Assembly: GCF_018141005.1 (NCBI RefSeq)
Contig: NZ_CP046582.1
Coordinates: forward strand, 1,736,001 to 1,800,000
From: Erwinia sp. E602
GTDB taxonomy: Bacteria > Pseudomonadota > Gammaproteobacteria > Enterobacterales > Enterobacteriaceae
Direction: 5' to 3'
Length of the DNA: 64,000 bases
Position 1 is the first letter of the stretch, and the number at the start of each line of letters is the position of its first letter. Below, in pieces: positions 7,585 through 17,269 of the stretch. The notes beneath the pieces were generated by a model. That model worked only from the letters and a program-made list of their open reading frames with translations, searched no databases and had not been told where the DNA came from. A program made the position numbers and the translations under genes.

Positions 7585-8454
7585 ATGACAAATCCCGACT
7601 TCGAGCGTTATTACCAGCAGGTGCGCGGCCGGCAAAAGCGCGACACGCTGCTGTGGTCGCTGGTGCTGGTGGTGCTTTATCTGGCCTCCGGTTATATGGC
7701 CGAATTTAATCTGCACACCATCTGGGTCTCGCTGCCCAACTTCTTCGACTACCTGGCCGAAACCATTCCGCGACTGAACGTCGCGCTGCTGTTTGCCGAC
7801 GGCCACACCGAAGGATCGCTGGCGTACTGGGGCTACCGCCTGCACATCCAGCTGCCGCTGATCTGGGAAACGCTGCAGCTGGCGCTCGGTGCCACCCTGC
7901 TGTCGGTGATGATTGCCGCAGTGCTCGGCTTTCTGGCGGCCAACAATACCGGCACGCCGCGCGGCGTCAGCTTCGCCATCCGCTCGCTGGTGGCCTTCTT
8001 ACGCACCATGCCGGAGCTGGCGTGGGCGGTAATGTTTGTGATGGCCTTTGGTATCGGGGTGATCCCCGGTTTCCTGGCGCTGGCGCTGCACACCGTCGGC
8101 AGCCTGACCAAACTGTTCTATGAGGCGATTGAAAGTGCCTCCGACAAGCCGGTGCGCGGGCTGGCGGCGTGCGGGGCATCCCGCGTGCAGCGCATGCGCT
8201 TTGCGCTGTGGCCGCAGGTAAAACCGGCGTTTCTCTCCTACGGCTTTATGCGTCTGGAGATCAACTTCCGCCAGTCGACCATTCTCGGGCTGGTGGGGGC
8301 AGGGGGCATCGGCCAGGAGCTGATGACCAACATTAAACTGGATCGCTACGATCAGGTCAGCATGACGCTGCTGCTGATCATCGTGGTGGTCACGCTGCTT
8401 GACACCTTCTCCGGGCGTCTGCGTCAGCGCGTAGTGGAAGGGAGCAAAGCATGA
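7585..8454 (+). CDS. phnE: Phosphonate-type ABC transporter permease, PhnE 1
   Basis: This 289-residue inner-membrane protein is a PhnE-type permease. Several hydrophobic helices are visible, together with the EAA-type cytoplasmic loop EAIESASDKPVRGLAACGAS (about residues 180-199), which contacts the ATPase. The segment GLVGAGGIGQELMTN (about 235-250) is characteristic of PhnE. Its stop overlaps the start of the next permease gene as ATGA, a sign of translational coupling. Having two different PhnE subunits instead of one is known in several phosphonate and phosphite transporters. Confidence 0.88.
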   Translation: MTNPDFERYYQQVRGRQKRDTLLWSLVLVVLYLASGYMAEFNLHTIWVSLPNFFDYLAETIPRLNVALLFADGHTEGSLAYWGYRLHIQLPLIWETLQLALGATLLSVMIAAVLGFLAANNTGTPRGVSFAIRSLVAFLRTMPELAWAVMFVMAFGIGVIPGFLALALHTVGSLTKLFYEAIESASDKPVRGLAACGASRVQRMRFALWPQVKPAFLSYGFMRLEINFRQSTILGLVGAGGIGQELMTNIKLDRYDQVSMTLLLIIVVVTLLDTFSGRLRQRVVEGSKA

Positions 8455-9341
8455 TCGGTCTGATCGGTACGGAACAGCTGGAGCGCATGCGCGCGCAGCA
8501 CCAGGCGCTGTTTTCCCTGCAGCGCCGCTATCTGCAGCGCATCGGCCTGATCGCCGCGGCGATCCTGCTGTGGTACGTCTGGTTCTTCGTCACCTTTGGC
8601 ATCAGCTGGCAGCAGCTGACGGTGGGAATGACCCAGCTGGGCCACTACTTCCTGCGCATGTTTGTCTGGCATGACGTGGCCAGCTGGCCGTTCGCCTACT
8701 ACTTTACGCAGATCTTTATCACCATTGCTATCGTGTTTGCCGGCACCATTACCGCCACGCTGCTGGCGCTGCCGCTGTCGTTCCTGGCGGCGCGTAACGT
8801 GATGACCGGGCCGCTGCTGCGTCCGCTGGCGCTGGTCATCCGCCGTCTGCTGGACGTGATGCGCGGCATTGATATGGCGATCTGGGGGCTAATCTTCGTG
8901 CGCGCGGTGGGCATGGGGCCGCTGGCCGGGGTGCTGGCGATCGTGATGCAGGACGTCGGGCTGTTGGGTAAACTTTACGCCGAAGGCCACGAAGCGGTGG
9001 ATCGCTCGCCGGGACGCGGGCTGAACGCGGTGGGAGCCAACGCGCTGCAGAAGCATCGCTACGGCATATTCACGCAGTCGTTCCCCGCCTTCCTGGCGCT
9101 AAGCCTGTATCAGATCGAGTCCAACACCCGCTCGGCGGCGGTGCTCGGCTTTGTCGGCGCGGGCGGTGTTGGCCTGATCTACGCTGAGAATATGCGCCTG
9201 TGGAACTGGGACGTGGTGATGTTTATCACCCTGATTCTGGTGGTGGTGGTGATGACCATGGACACCCTCTCCGCGAAGCTGCGCAAACGCTATATCAGCG
9301 GCCAGCCGGTGCCGCTGTTTACGCCGGAACCGGTGCGTTAA
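8451..9341 (+). CDS. phnE: Phosphonate-type ABC transporter permease, PhnE 2
   Basis: The 296-residue product is a second PhnE-type permease and presumably forms a heterodimer with the first. It has several membrane helices, the loop EGHEAVDRSPGRGLNAVGAN (about residues 182-201) and GFVGAGGVGLIYAENM (about 235-250). It ends the operon. No C-P lyase, phosphonatase or phosphite dehydrogenase gene follows, so the imported compound must be processed by enzymes encoded elsewhere. Confidence 0.88.
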   Translation: MIGLIGTEQLERMRAQHQALFSLQRRYLQRIGLIAAAILLWYVWFFVTFGISWQQLTVGMTQLGHYFLRMFVWHDVASWPFAYYFTQIFITIAIVFAGTITATLLALPLSFLAARNVMTGPLLRPLALVIRRLLDVMRGIDMAIWGLIFVRAVGMGPLAGVLAIVMQDVGLLGKLYAEGHEAVDRSPGRGLNAVGANALQKHRYGIFTQSFPAFLALSLYQIESNTRSAAVLGFVGAGGVGLIYAENMRLWNWDVVMFITLILVVVVMTMDTLSAKLRKRYISGQPVPLFTPEPVR

Positions 9342-9521
9342 GGGGCTGAGACAGGTGGCATACCGCCATCGTCGCCCCGGCGGGCGGAGCCTTCAGGACA
9401 ACGTGCCGGGTTGATTACCCGGCTTCCCGCCAGCCACTCTTTTCAGATCAGTGGCTGCAAGGGCAGACGCGTGTGAGGCGTTGCTGACTAACCCGACGCG
9501 CTGCCTGTTTTTTGCGGCCAT

Positions 9522-10346
9522 TTACAGGCCAGCGGCCACCTGCCACCAGGCCTTATCCAGCGCATAGTAGCGGCTCTGCGGATCGGGCTGCTGCTGCCAC
9601 GGCTTATCGATAATGTAGTGGATGTTCTTCACCCGATCGATATCCCAGACGGCCGGGTGCTGATGCGGCAGGGTCTTCAGCGCGTTATAAATATACGGCA
9701 GCGGCTGCCAGCGGTTGCGGTAGAACTGGTTCAGGAAGTCCTGCTCGGCAAACAGATAGCCGGAGAGGTCGTCCAGCGCCGCCAGCTGCGCCAGCATCTG
9801 GTCAAACACCTGCTGGTCCGGCGTCAGCAGCAGAAAACCGCCATTCAGATAGTTATCCACTTTATCCGGCTGCTCAACGTGATCCACCCCACGGCAAACG
9901 CTGTAGAAGCAGTTTTCCGGCACCCAGTCGGCGGGGTAGCTGGCAATCTGATTCGGGTTGCAGCGACAGGCGTGGCAGGCGGCAATGGTACCCGGTGCCA
10001 GCGGCAGGCCGAACAGCTCATCCATATTCTGCGTTACCAGCATATCGGCATCGAGAAAGGCGAGGCGGGAAAATTCGGTTAACTGCCACGCCCGCAGCTT
10101 GCTCCACACCTCGGCAAAACGTGCGTTGGCGTAGCGGTTGGCCAGCTCAGGGTTGGGGCTGAGCGGAGCCACTTCGCGTATCAGTGCGCCCTCTGACTCC
10201 AGCTGCTGGCGTGCTGCGGGTGCGATATTCTCCGTGACCATCACCACCAGCGGATAACGGCTGTCGCTGAGCCGCAAAGAACGGTTCAGTGCGCGCACGC
10301 CGATCAGGTAGTCCGGCTGCGTCAGCAGGGTTGCCCATGCCATCAT
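9522..10346 (-). CDS. Glycosyltransferase family 8 protein
   Basis: The 274-residue protein fits family GT8 (glycogenin/galactinol synthase-like). It has the early WATLLTQPDYLIGVRALNRS segment, the metal- and nucleotide-sugar-binding DxD motif at residues 99-101 (FLDADMLV), a DNYLNGGFLLLTP acceptor segment (about 162-176) and the late KNIHYIIDKPW segment typical of the galactinol synthase/glycogenin branch. It would transfer a sugar from a nucleotide donor in the cytoplasm. The acceptor is unknown. The start overlaps the stop of the upstream oxidase gene by 4 bp, so the two are coupled and probably act in one pathway. Confidence 0.85.
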   Translation of the reverse strand: MMAWATLLTQPDYLIGVRALNRSLRLSDSRYPLVVMVTENIAPAARQQLESEGALIREVAPLSPNPELANRYANARFAEVWSKLRAWQLTEFSRLAFLDADMLVTQNMDELFGLPLAPGTIAACHACRCNPNQIASYPADWVPENCFYSVCRGVDHVEQPDKVDNYLNGGFLLLTPDQQVFDQMLAQLAALDDLSGYLFAEQDFLNQFYRNRWQPLPYIYNALKTLPHQHPAVWDIDRVKNIHYIIDKPWQQQPDPQSRYYALDKAWWQVAAGL

Positions 10347-11731
10347 GCTGTGGCCTCCTTAAGCAGCTGCTGGCTGAAGGTGTTACTAAAACGGTGCTGC
10401 GGATCGAGCCGTTCGCGCACCGCCCGGAATGCCGCCAGCTGCGGGTAAATCCGATCCCAGTTATACAGTGAGGCGTCGAAGTATTTGCCCCAGTGCGGCC
10501 GGCCACCTTCTTCCGCCAGCAGTTTTTCCACCGCGGTGATAAACGCCAGCCCCTCTTCAGAGAGTGAACCGTCTTCAGCGTAATAGACCACAAAGCCAAA
10601 GAAGCAGCTGGCCTGCTGATACGCCGGACTCAGCCAGCTTTCTGATGCGCCCGTGCAGCGCAGGATCACCGGATAGTGCATATGCGGCTGTTCGTCGGCG
10701 TGCCAGCGCTTAATGCGTTCAATCACCGCCGGCGCACGTTCGAGTGGGATGGCGATTTCAACGTTGATCTGCGGGGTGGCAATACCGCGACAGAATACCT
10801 GATAGATATCGCCGGTCACGTCGGTGAAGTCTTTAAAGCGGGTCACGGTGCGGAACGGCTTGCCGTTTTCATCGGCGATCTGCGTGTCGCTGCGCATATG
10901 CTCCAGCGTGCGGTCTACCGTCTGATTCATCGCATCGTTAGTTTCATGGTACTTCAGCAGATCGTCGCCGTTCAGGCGGTAGTTTTCCCGCTCCTCATCC
11001 GTGGCTTCCCGCGCCGTCCACAGGTGCACCTGGTTTTCGCCGGGGAACCACCAGGCTTTGCTTAAGGCGTAGTCCTGGTTCCAGGTCAGCAGATCTTCCG
11101 CGAGCGAGTCAGCGCTGACCGCGCTTTTATGGCAGGTATAAATCCCCAGCGGGCAGGTGCGCAGGGTGACGGCGGTCACTGCACCCAGGCAGCCCAGACC
11201 CAGCTGTACGGCGGGGAAATCCGCGTGCTGACGATCGAATTCAGCGATGCTGCCGTCGGCCAGTACCATGCGGATTGCCAGCACCTCGTCACCAATCGTG
11301 CTCTGTTGCAGCCCCTGGCCGTGGGTTCCCGTCGCCAGCGCACCGGCCAGCGTTTGTGCGGCGATAACGCCGGGGGAAGCCGGCAGCATACGGTTCATGC
11401 CGGTCAGCACCTCGTAGACTTCATGCAGCGGTGTGCCCCCCGCGAAGGTTGCGCTCTGTTCATCACTGGCAAGCAGGCCGCGCAGCTGCGAGGTATCAAT
11501 CAAACGGTCACCGGCATCGGCCAGCGCCAGCATTCTGCCAGGTGACATGCGGCTGCCCATAATACGCACCCTGCCATGACTGGCACACAACAACGCCTGC
11601 AGTTCGGCCTCACTGGCGGGGTAATCAATCTGGCTGATATGCGCCAGCGTGGCGTTCTGCGCCCAGTTCCACTGGCGCGAGGGGGACTCGGGCAGCTGCG
11701 GCTGGCGGCGGGGATAGCGTTCTTGCGTCAT
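10343..11731 (-). CDS. FAD-linked sugar-lactone oxidase (D-arabinono-1,4-lactone/L-gulonolactone oxidase type)
   Basis: The 462-residue protein has an N-terminal FAD-binding PCMH domain (RIMGSRMSPGR near residue 50, then LAGALATGTHGQGL near 125) and a C-terminal ALO domain ending in the family-typical GRPHWGKYFDA and LDPQHRFSNTF segments. Related enzymes oxidise aldono-lactones to ascorbate-like compounds with oxygen. ATG 11731 is preceded by AAAGAGGTG and is preferred to an upstream ATG at 11839. It is co-transcribed with the GT8 gene and lies downstream of a tetR gene on the same strand. The true substrate is not evident. Confidence 0.82.
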   Translation of the reverse strand: MTQERYPRRQPQLPESPSRQWNWAQNATLAHISQIDYPASEAELQALLCASHGRVRIMGSRMSPGRMLALADAGDRLIDTSQLRGLLASDEQSATFAGGTPLHEVYEVLTGMNRMLPASPGVIAAQTLAGALATGTHGQGLQQSTIGDEVLAIRMVLADGSIAEFDRQHADFPAVQLGLGCLGAVTAVTLRTCPLGIYTCHKSAVSADSLAEDLLTWNQDYALSKAWWFPGENQVHLWTAREATDEERENYRLNGDDLLKYHETNDAMNQTVDRTLEHMRSDTQIADENGKPFRTVTRFKDFTDVTGDIYQVFCRGIATPQINVEIAIPLERAPAVIERIKRWHADEQPHMHYPVILRCTGASESWLSPAYQQASCFFGFVVYYAEDGSLSEEGLAFITAVEKLLAEEGGRPHWGKYFDASLYNWDRIYPQLAAFRAVRERLDPQHRFSNTFSQQLLKEATA

Positions 11732-11796
11732 TGACGGCACCTCTTTAAGCCTGACTTTTGCGTACATCGTTACGCAACACAGTATTAAGGGTAGCC

Positions 11797-11826
11797 AGAA
11801 AACCCCGTTACGCAGACGTAACGGGG
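11797..11826 (-). terminator. Rho-independent terminator after tetR
   Basis: CCCCGTTACG and CGTAACGGGG form a perfect 10-bp stem with a 4-base loop. Read on the minus strand it is followed by TTTTCT. It separates the TetR gene from the oxidase-glycosyltransferase pair. Confidence 0.85.
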
Positions 11827-11860
11827 TAAAATTGTACATTACGGATTTATCTGTACAGAT

Positions 11861-12499
11861 TTAACGGGCAGGGCGCAGGTAGCGCAGCGTCGCCTCCACC
11901 ACCAGCTGGCGGTTGCGGGCCACGCTCTGCTGTTCGCTCTCATCGCCGCCGAACAGGGTGTGAAAGGTGTAACGGTTTGCAACATTATGCGTGCAGATAC
12001 TGCTGATCAGGCGGTGGACGTCAACGGTTTGCACCTGTGGATCGAACTCGCCGCTCTGCTTACCGCGCACCAGCACGCTATCCAGTACGTCCAGCGCGCT
12101 CTGGTTCAGCGCCTTAATAGACGTCGACTGGCTGATATAACGGCCGCGCATCAGGTTCTCGCTGCACACCAGCCGCATAAAGTCCGGGTGGCTGATGTGA
12201 TAATCAAAGCTGGCCTCGGCCAGCCGGGCAATCGCCTCGGTCGGTGACATCTCCGCCAGATTCAGTCCGCTCTCATGGGAACGGATCTCCTGATAGACCA
12301 GGTGCAGCACGTCAATATACAACTGCTCTTTGTTGCTGAAGTGGTACACCACCATGCGTTTGGTGGTCTGCGCATTTTCGGCAATCTGCTCCATGCGGGC
12401 GCCCTGCAGGCCGAACTCGGCAAAGGTGGTCAGGGCGCTGGCAAGAATGCGTTTTTTTAACCCTTCGGGATCGTTTTTACGTTTGGCGGGGGCGTTCAT
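11861..12499 (-). CDS. TetR-family transcriptional regulator
   Basis: This 212-residue protein has a TetR helix-turn-helix near residues 15-60: KKRILASALTTFAEFGLQGA, then the recognition segment QTTKRMVVYHFSNKEQLY. The remaining 150 residues form the variable ligand-binding domain. The gene lies directly upstream of the oxidase-glycosyltransferase pair on the same strand but is cut off from it by a terminator, so it probably regulates those genes in trans or itself. The ligand is unknown. Confidence 0.88.
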   Translation of the reverse strand: MNAPAKRKNDPEGLKKRILASALTTFAEFGLQGARMEQIAENAQTTKRMVVYHFSNKEQLYIDVLHLVYQEIRSHESGLNLAEMSPTEAIARLAEASFDYHISHPDFMRLVCSENLMRGRYISQSTSIKALNQSALDVLDSVLVRGKQSGEFDPQVQTVDVHRLISSICTHNVANRYTFHTLFGGDESEQQSVARNRQLVVEATLRYLRPAR

Positions 12500-12660
12500 A
12501 GCGGGTGACAGTCCGTTCTCTATACTGTGGAAACCGCGCTCAGAGTACCCTCAGCCGGGGCAGTTTACAAATAGCGGTGCGCGGTCACGCAGCTTCGGGA
12601 CGATAAAACGGCCGTACGCCGGCCGCAGGCGTAATTTCGACCGGTGCTGTGAGCGTTGGC

Positions 12661-13497
12661 TTAAATATCGCTATTGGCCTGTCTGCGCCGCCATTCGCTT
12701 GGCGAGCAATGAAAGTAGTGGTTAAACACTTTGGCGAATTGCATCTGGCTGCCGTAGCCCACTGAATAAGCGATTACTTTCACCGGTAGTGACCGGTCAG
12801 CCAGCAGCGTGGTGGCCACATTCATACGCAGCTGCAGCAGATAGTGTTTTGGCCCGTAACCAAACTGTTGCTGAAACAGCCGGCTGAGATAACTGCGGTC
12901 TATATTGCAATATTCCGCCACCTCGGCAATGCTGAAATTGCGGTGGTAGTGGCGTTCAATATACTGCGTCGCGTTATCCAGATGCCGGCTGATGCTGGAG
13001 GTTTCACTGCCCGCGCGGCTGCTGGCGCTGCCGGCGATCAGCGCGTCCAGAAACAGGCAGGTCAGCCCGGTAATGCGCAGCGAATGCTGTGGATCTTCGG
13101 CGATCAACGCCTGCAGCAGTCGGCCCTCACCGGCCAGGGAATCAGGGTCTTTTGGACGGTACAGCGGCATATCGCGCCGTAATCCGCATTTTTCCAGGCT
13201 TCTTGCCGCCATCAGGCCATCCATCTCAATCCACATATACTCCCAGGGGGTGCGCTTATCTGCCACGTAGGTGGTAATTTCGTGCGGCCAGATCAGAAAG
13301 GCTTCCCCCTGTCTGACCGGCCAGCTGTGCTGTTCAGTATGGAGCGTGCCGCAACCCTGTATCACATAATGCAAAAGATAGTGCTGACGCACCGCCGGGC
13401 CATAGCTGTGCTGGCTGGTACAGACTTCATGGCCGTACTGATAAATGTTCAGCCCGAACTGCGCGATATCATCCGGATTAATATCTTTCTGAATCAT
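12661..13497 (-). CDS. AraC-family regulator of the melAB genes
   Basis: The 278-residue product has an N-terminal cupin sugar-sensing domain and a C-terminal AraC-type double helix-turn-helix (about residues 175-275), with FSIAEVAEYCNIDRSYLSRL and a late YSVGYGSQMQFAKVFNHYF. It is divergent from melAB, which strongly suggests control of alpha-galactoside use. It is not a close relative of E. coli MelR; the N-terminal domain is more like that of MsmR/RafR-type activators, so no symbol is given. Its gene starts 242 bp from the melA start, with the control region between. Confidence 0.85.
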   Translation of the reverse strand: MIQKDINPDDIAQFGLNIYQYGHEVCTSQHSYGPAVRQHYLLHYVIQGCGTLHTEQHSWPVRQGEAFLIWPHEITTYVADKRTPWEYMWIEMDGLMAARSLEKCGLRRDMPLYRPKDPDSLAGEGRLLQALIAEDPQHSLRITGLTCLFLDALIAGSASSRAGSETSSISRHLDNATQYIERHYHRNFSIAEVAEYCNIDRSYLSRLFQQQFGYGPKHYLLQLRMNVATTLLADRSLPVKVIAYSVGYGSQMQFAKVFNHYFHCSPSEWRRRQANSDI

Positions 13498-13608
13498 GCC
13501 ACTCTCCCGTAGTTGACTGAATTACAGCAATATTTTTCATAAAAAACAGACCCGATATCTGCAGGATGTGAGCCTGAGCATTTTATTAACGCTTTCCTGA
13601 GGCGAATT

Positions 13609-13624
13609 AGCGAGCCAGATCACA
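13609..13624. promoter_or_regulatory. Candidate CRP site in the araC-melA control region
   Basis: AGCGA-N6-TCACA matches the CRP consensus TGTGA-N6-TCACA with one perfect half and one partial half. It lies about 115 bp upstream of the melA start. Catabolite control of melibiose genes by CRP is established in E. coli. Confidence 0.55.
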
Positions 13625-13739
13625 GTTCAATTTCAGCGTCATTTTTCACCATATCAATGTCAAAAAATGACATAGGCAGGCCCGCGGGCTTTGCCTAGAG
13701 TGGGTTCAACTTCACCCGATGTCTGATAAGGAACTGACC

Positions 13740-15044
13740 ATGAAAATTACTTTTCTCGGTGCCGGCAGCACCGTTTTCGCCAAAAACGTACTGGGGGATA
13801 TTCTGGCTACCCCGGCGCTGCAGCAGGTCGATATCGCCCTTTACGATATCGATGAGCAGCGGCTCAACGACTCCTGGCAGATGCTGAATAACCTCAACGC
13901 CAATCTGAGCCAGGGCAAAGCACGGATCGAAAAATTTGCCGGGGTGGAAAATCGTCGCCGCGCCCTGCAGGGTGCCAGCTATGTGATCAACGCCATTCAG
14001 GTTGGCGGCTACGATCCCTGCACCATTACCGACTTTGAGATTGCCAAAAAATATGGCCTGCGCCAGACCATCGCCGATACGCTGGGCATCGGCGGGCTGT
14101 TCCGCGCGCTGCGCACCATCCCGGTGATGCTGGAGTTTGCTCGTGATATGGAAGCGGTGTGCCCGGACGCCTGGCTGCTTAACTACACCAACCCGATGGC
14201 CTCGCTGACCGGGGCGATGCTGCGGCACACCGGGATCAAAACCGTTGGCCTGTGCCACAGCGTGCAGGTCTGCGCCGAAACGCTGCTGAAGTCGGTGGAT
14301 ATGCCGACGGATGGCGTAAAATGGCAAATCGCCGGTATTAACCATATGGCCTGGCTGCTGAACATCAGCCGCAATGGTGAAGATCTCTACCCGGAAATCA
14401 AGCGCCGCGCCGCCGCGCTGCAGCACAGGCACGACGATATGGTGCGCCATGAAATCATGCGCGTGTTCGGCTGCTACGTCACCGAATCCTCCGAGCATAA
14501 CGCCGAGTACATGCCGTACTGGATCAAGCGTAACTACCCGGAGCTGATCGAACGTTTCAACATCCCGCTCGACGAATACCCGCGCCGCTGCATTGAGCAG
14601 ATTGACCGCTGGCAGCTGCAGCGCGAGCGGCTGACGCAGAATGACAACCTGACCCATACCCGCAGCCACGAATATGCGTCGTGGATGATCGAAGCGATGG
14701 AGACCGACGTGCCGTACAAGATCGGCGGCAACGTGCTGAATAACGGGCTGATTACCAACCTGCCGGCGGAGGCCTGCGTCGAGGTGCCGTGCCTGGTGGA
14801 TGGCCAGGGCGTAACGCCGTGCCACGTCGGTGCGCTGCCGCCGCAGCTGGCCGCGCTGAACCGCACCAATATCAACACCCAGCTGCTGACTATTGAAGCG
14901 GCGGTCAGCCGTAAAAAAGAGCATATCTACCACGCCGCGCTGCTCGATCCGCATACCTCGGCAGAGCTGTCGATTGATGACACCATCCGCCTGTGTGACG
15001 AGCTGATCGCCGCCCACGGTGACTGGCTGCCGGCGTACCGCTAA
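13740..15044 (+). CDS. melA: Alpha-galactosidase, glycoside hydrolase family 4
   Basis: The 434-residue protein is an NAD- and Mn-dependent GH4 enzyme that would split melibiose and related alpha-galactosides in the cytoplasm. The dinucleotide-binding motif FLGAGSTVFA is at residues 5-14, NYTNPM at 148-153, the metal-binding Cys-His pair CHS at 172-174 and the second metal-binding GINH at 199-202. ATG 13740 has AAGGAAC at suitable spacing and aligns with the GH4 start, so the longer frame from 13719 is rejected. It is followed by melB, and the pair is divergent from an AraC-type regulator. Confidence 0.93.
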   Translation: MKITFLGAGSTVFAKNVLGDILATPALQQVDIALYDIDEQRLNDSWQMLNNLNANLSQGKARIEKFAGVENRRRALQGASYVINAIQVGGYDPCTITDFEIAKKYGLRQTIADTLGIGGLFRALRTIPVMLEFARDMEAVCPDAWLLNYTNPMASLTGAMLRHTGIKTVGLCHSVQVCAETLLKSVDMPTDGVKWQIAGINHMAWLLNISRNGEDLYPEIKRRAAALQHRHDDMVRHEIMRVFGCYVTESSEHNAEYMPYWIKRNYPELIERFNIPLDEYPRRCIEQIDRWQLQRERLTQNDNLTHTRSHEYASWMIEAMETDVPYKIGGNVLNNGLITNLPAEACVEVPCLVDGQGVTPCHVGALPPQLAALNRTNINTQLLTIEAAVSRKKEHIYHAALLDPHTSAELSIDDTIRLCDELIAAHGDWLPAYR

Positions 15045-15149
15045 CGCATACCCGGGATCCCCCGCCAAACTTACCCTTAACCGGAACCCTCACTGAAAGG
15101 TCGGCAGGTGGCGCAAATCGCCTGCCGGTCGGGGACGTGCGGAGCAGCA

Positions 15150-16601
15150 ATGAGCGTGTCACTGAAAACCAAGGTTAGCTTCGGACTCGGTGCCTTCGGC
15201 AAGGACTTTGCCATCGGCATTATCTATATGTACCTGATGTACTACTACACCGACGTGGTCGGCGTGTCGGTCAGCATGGTCGCCTCGCTGTTCCTGGTGG
15301 CGCGCATTCTGGATGCGCTGTTCGACCCGGTGATGGGCTGGATCGTCGAGCGCACCCGCAGCCGCTGGGGCAAGTTTAAGCCGTGGATTCTGGCTGGCAC
15401 GCTGACCAACTCGGCGGTGCTGGTGTCGGTGTTCAGCGCCCACCACTTTGAAGGCGGCGCGCTGATCGCCTGGATCTGGGCCACCTATCTGCTGTGGGGC
15501 TTTACCTACACGCTGATGGATGTGCCGTTCTGGTCGCTGGTGCCCTGCATCACGCTGGATAAAAAGGAGCGTGAGGCGCTGATCCCGTGGCCGCGCTTCT
15601 TCGCCAGCCTGGCCGGTTATACCACCGGGGTGATTGGCCTGCCGCTGGTCAATGCCCTCGGCAACGGCGATAAGGGGCAGGGTTTTATGCTGTTCTCTCT
15701 GATCCTCGTGGCGTTCTTTATCGCCTCCGCCATCATCACCCTGCGTAATATTGAAGAGAAGTACTCCTCCTCGGCCACGCCTGCCGCCGCTGAACACACC
15801 ACCCTGAAGGCGGTGTTAAGCATGATTTTCCGCAACCGCCCGCTGTTTGCACTGCTGCTGATGGCGCTGGCGTGGAACCTCGCGCACAACGTCATCACCG
15901 CGTTTGCCATCTACTACTTCACCTACGTGGTCGGCAAAGCGGAGCTGTTCCCGTGGTATATGATGTACGCCGGCATCGCTAACCTGGTAGCCATCCTCTG
16001 CTTCCCGAAACTGGTGGCGCGCTTCTCGCGCCGGGCGCTGTGGATCAGCGCCTCGGTGCTGCCGGTGCTCAGCTGTCTGCTGCTGCTGGCGGTGAGCCTG
16101 TTTGCGCCGCAGAGCGCCACGCTGATTTCGCTCTCCGGCATCCTGGCGAACGTCGGTAGCGCGTTCTTCTGGGTGCTGCTGGTGATCATGGTGGCGGACA
16201 CCGTTGACTGGGGCGACTATGCGCTGGGCGTGCGTATCGAAAGCATCGCCTACTCGGTGCAGACCATGGTGGTCAAGGCCGGTGCGGCTTTCGCCGGGCT
16301 GCTGATCGGCGTGATGCTGGGCATCGTCGGCTACGTGCCCGGTGCGGTGCAGTCGGCCAGTACGGTGATCGGCATGCAGGGGATTATGATCGTCGTGCCG
16401 CTGCTGTTCTTTATGCTGACGCTGTGGATCTATCTGCGGCACTACAAACTGGACGGCAACGTTCTGCAGCAGATGCAGCGCGCGCTGCAGCAGAAGTACG
16501 ATCACGGGGTCACGCCGGTCGCGCCACCGTTAACGCCGGCTGCAGCGGTAACGGCAGAAAAGCGTCCGGGCGCAACCGCGATACGTCCGGGAGAGATCTA
16601 A
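15150..16601 (+). CDS. melB: Melibiose cation symporter MelB (GPH family)
   Basis: The 483-residue inner-membrane protein follows E. coli MelB closely: [20 protein letters not shown] at residues 13-32, then [33 protein letters not shown] and [17 protein letters not shown]. MelB imports melibiose with Na+, Li+ or H+; the cation-site aspartates of helices II and IV are present ([21 protein letters not shown]). The tail from about residue 445 is longer than usual and Ala/Pro-rich. ATG 15150 is chosen because GGAG precedes it and the protein then starts like MelB. The 105-bp gap after melA holds no terminator. Confidence 0.95.
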   Translation: MSVSLKTKVSFGLGAFGKDFAIGIIYMYLMYYYTDVVGVSVSMVASLFLVARILDALFDPVMGWIVERTRSRWGKFKPWILAGTLTNSAVLVSVFSAHHFEGGALIAWIWATYLLWGFTYTLMDVPFWSLVPCITLDKKEREALIPWPRFFASLAGYTTGVIGLPLVNALGNGDKGQGFMLFSLILVAFFIASAIITLRNIEEKYSSSATPAAAEHTTLKAVLSMIFRNRPLFALLLMALAWNLAHNVITAFAIYYFTYVVGKAELFPWYMMYAGIANLVAILCFPKLVARFSRRALWISASVLPVLSCLLLLAVSLFAPQSATLISLSGILANVGSAFFWVLLVIMVADTVDWGDYALGVRIESIAYSVQTMVVKAGAAFAGLLIGVMLGIVGYVPGAVQSASTVIGMQGIMIVVPLLFFMLTLWIYLRHYKLDGNVLQQMQRALQQKYDHGVTPVAPPLTPAAAVTAEKRPGATAIRPGEI

Positions 16602-16671
16602 GCTGGCGCAGTGGCACGGTGCGTGCGCCTCCCTTGTGGGAACGCCGGGGGGCAGCCGCGCACGGTGCTGT

Positions 16672-17118
16672 TTAGCGGGTTATCTGCCCGCTCAGACGCT
16701 CGCGAATCGATCGCATATAGTCGCGATCGTATTTACGTCGGAGAGAGCCGAACATCTCGTCATGGGATATCAGGTTATGTAACACCATGATCGTCCCGAT
16801 CCCCCCATCGTGGTGTTCGTCCCTGAAGGTGACAACCAGCAGGGGATCGACATCCGTACGATCGACTCGGGTATGATTAATACCAATATACCAGGGAGAG
16901 GAGCCAGTCGTGGAGTTGGAGTCTTTCACCATGCCATAAGCAAAAAGATCGCCATGTTGATAGACATCGACAAAGCCTTGCTGAAGCCAGAGCTCGATCA
17001 GATTAAGCAGGTCCTCTTCGTACGATTCGACAACCTCTTTATCGAAACCAAAAAACAGGCTGACTTCATCGAAATGTGGATTGATCTCAACCGACGTAAT
17101 ACTTTTTCGGATTATCAA
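16672..17118 (-). CDS. Unrecognised acidic protein of about 148 residues
   Basis: I do not recognise this product. It is acidic, with an N-terminal VEINPHFDEVSLFFGFDKE segment, a helical stretch VVESYEEDLLNLIELWLQ and a C-terminal basic tail ending RRKYDRDYMRSIRERL. No signal peptide or membrane helix is seen. The frame extends upstream to an ATG at 17196, but that extension overlaps the neighbouring small gene; a TTG at 17118 with GAGGG upstream leaves a 32-bp overlap and is taken as the start. A frameshift joining it to the upstream small gene is also possible. Local base composition is more AT-rich than in the flanks, which hints at acquisition. Confidence 0.5.
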   Translation of the reverse strand: MIIRKSITSVEINPHFDEVSLFFGFDKEVVESYEEDLLNLIELWLQQGFVDVYQHGDLFAYGMVKDSNSTTGSSPWYIGINHTRVDRTDVDPLLVVTFRDEHHDGGIGTIMVLHNLISHDEMFGSLRRKYDRDYMRSIRERLSGQITR

Positions 17119-17269
17119 TGGGGGTTCCCTCGGCGTTGGTTGCTCCCTTGCGCGCCAGACGGAACTGCTGGCGAAGTGCTTCCCGGGAGCGACCATTGAT
17201 TTCCACTCCAGGCACCTTAGCGGCCTGTTGCAGAATAGTGTTTACCTCTGGAGCATTCACGTTTTTCAT
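17087..17269 (-). CDS. Small unrecognised protein, 60 residues
   Basis: ATG 17269 follows GAGGTG at good spacing and opens a 60-residue frame. The product has a helical first half (PEVNTILQQAAKVPG), a basic middle (GRSREALRQQFRLARKG) and a short polar tail ending KKYYVG. It overlaps the next gene on the same strand, which suggests translational coupling or one frameshifted gene. No family is recognised. The pair stands alone between melB and an iron-binding protein gene, so context gives no function; small coupled gene pairs of this kind are often toxin/immunity or phage-derived, but nothing in the residues proves it. Confidence 0.5.
   Translation of the reverse strand: MKNVNAPEVNTILQQAAKVPGVEINGRSREALRQQFRLARKGATNAEGTPIDNPKKYYVG

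Noticed and set aside
13695..15068. 457-codon frame antisense to melA
   Set aside because: It is a shadow of the GC-rich melA gene, with no ribosome-binding site and a low-complexity His/Arg/Gln-rich product.
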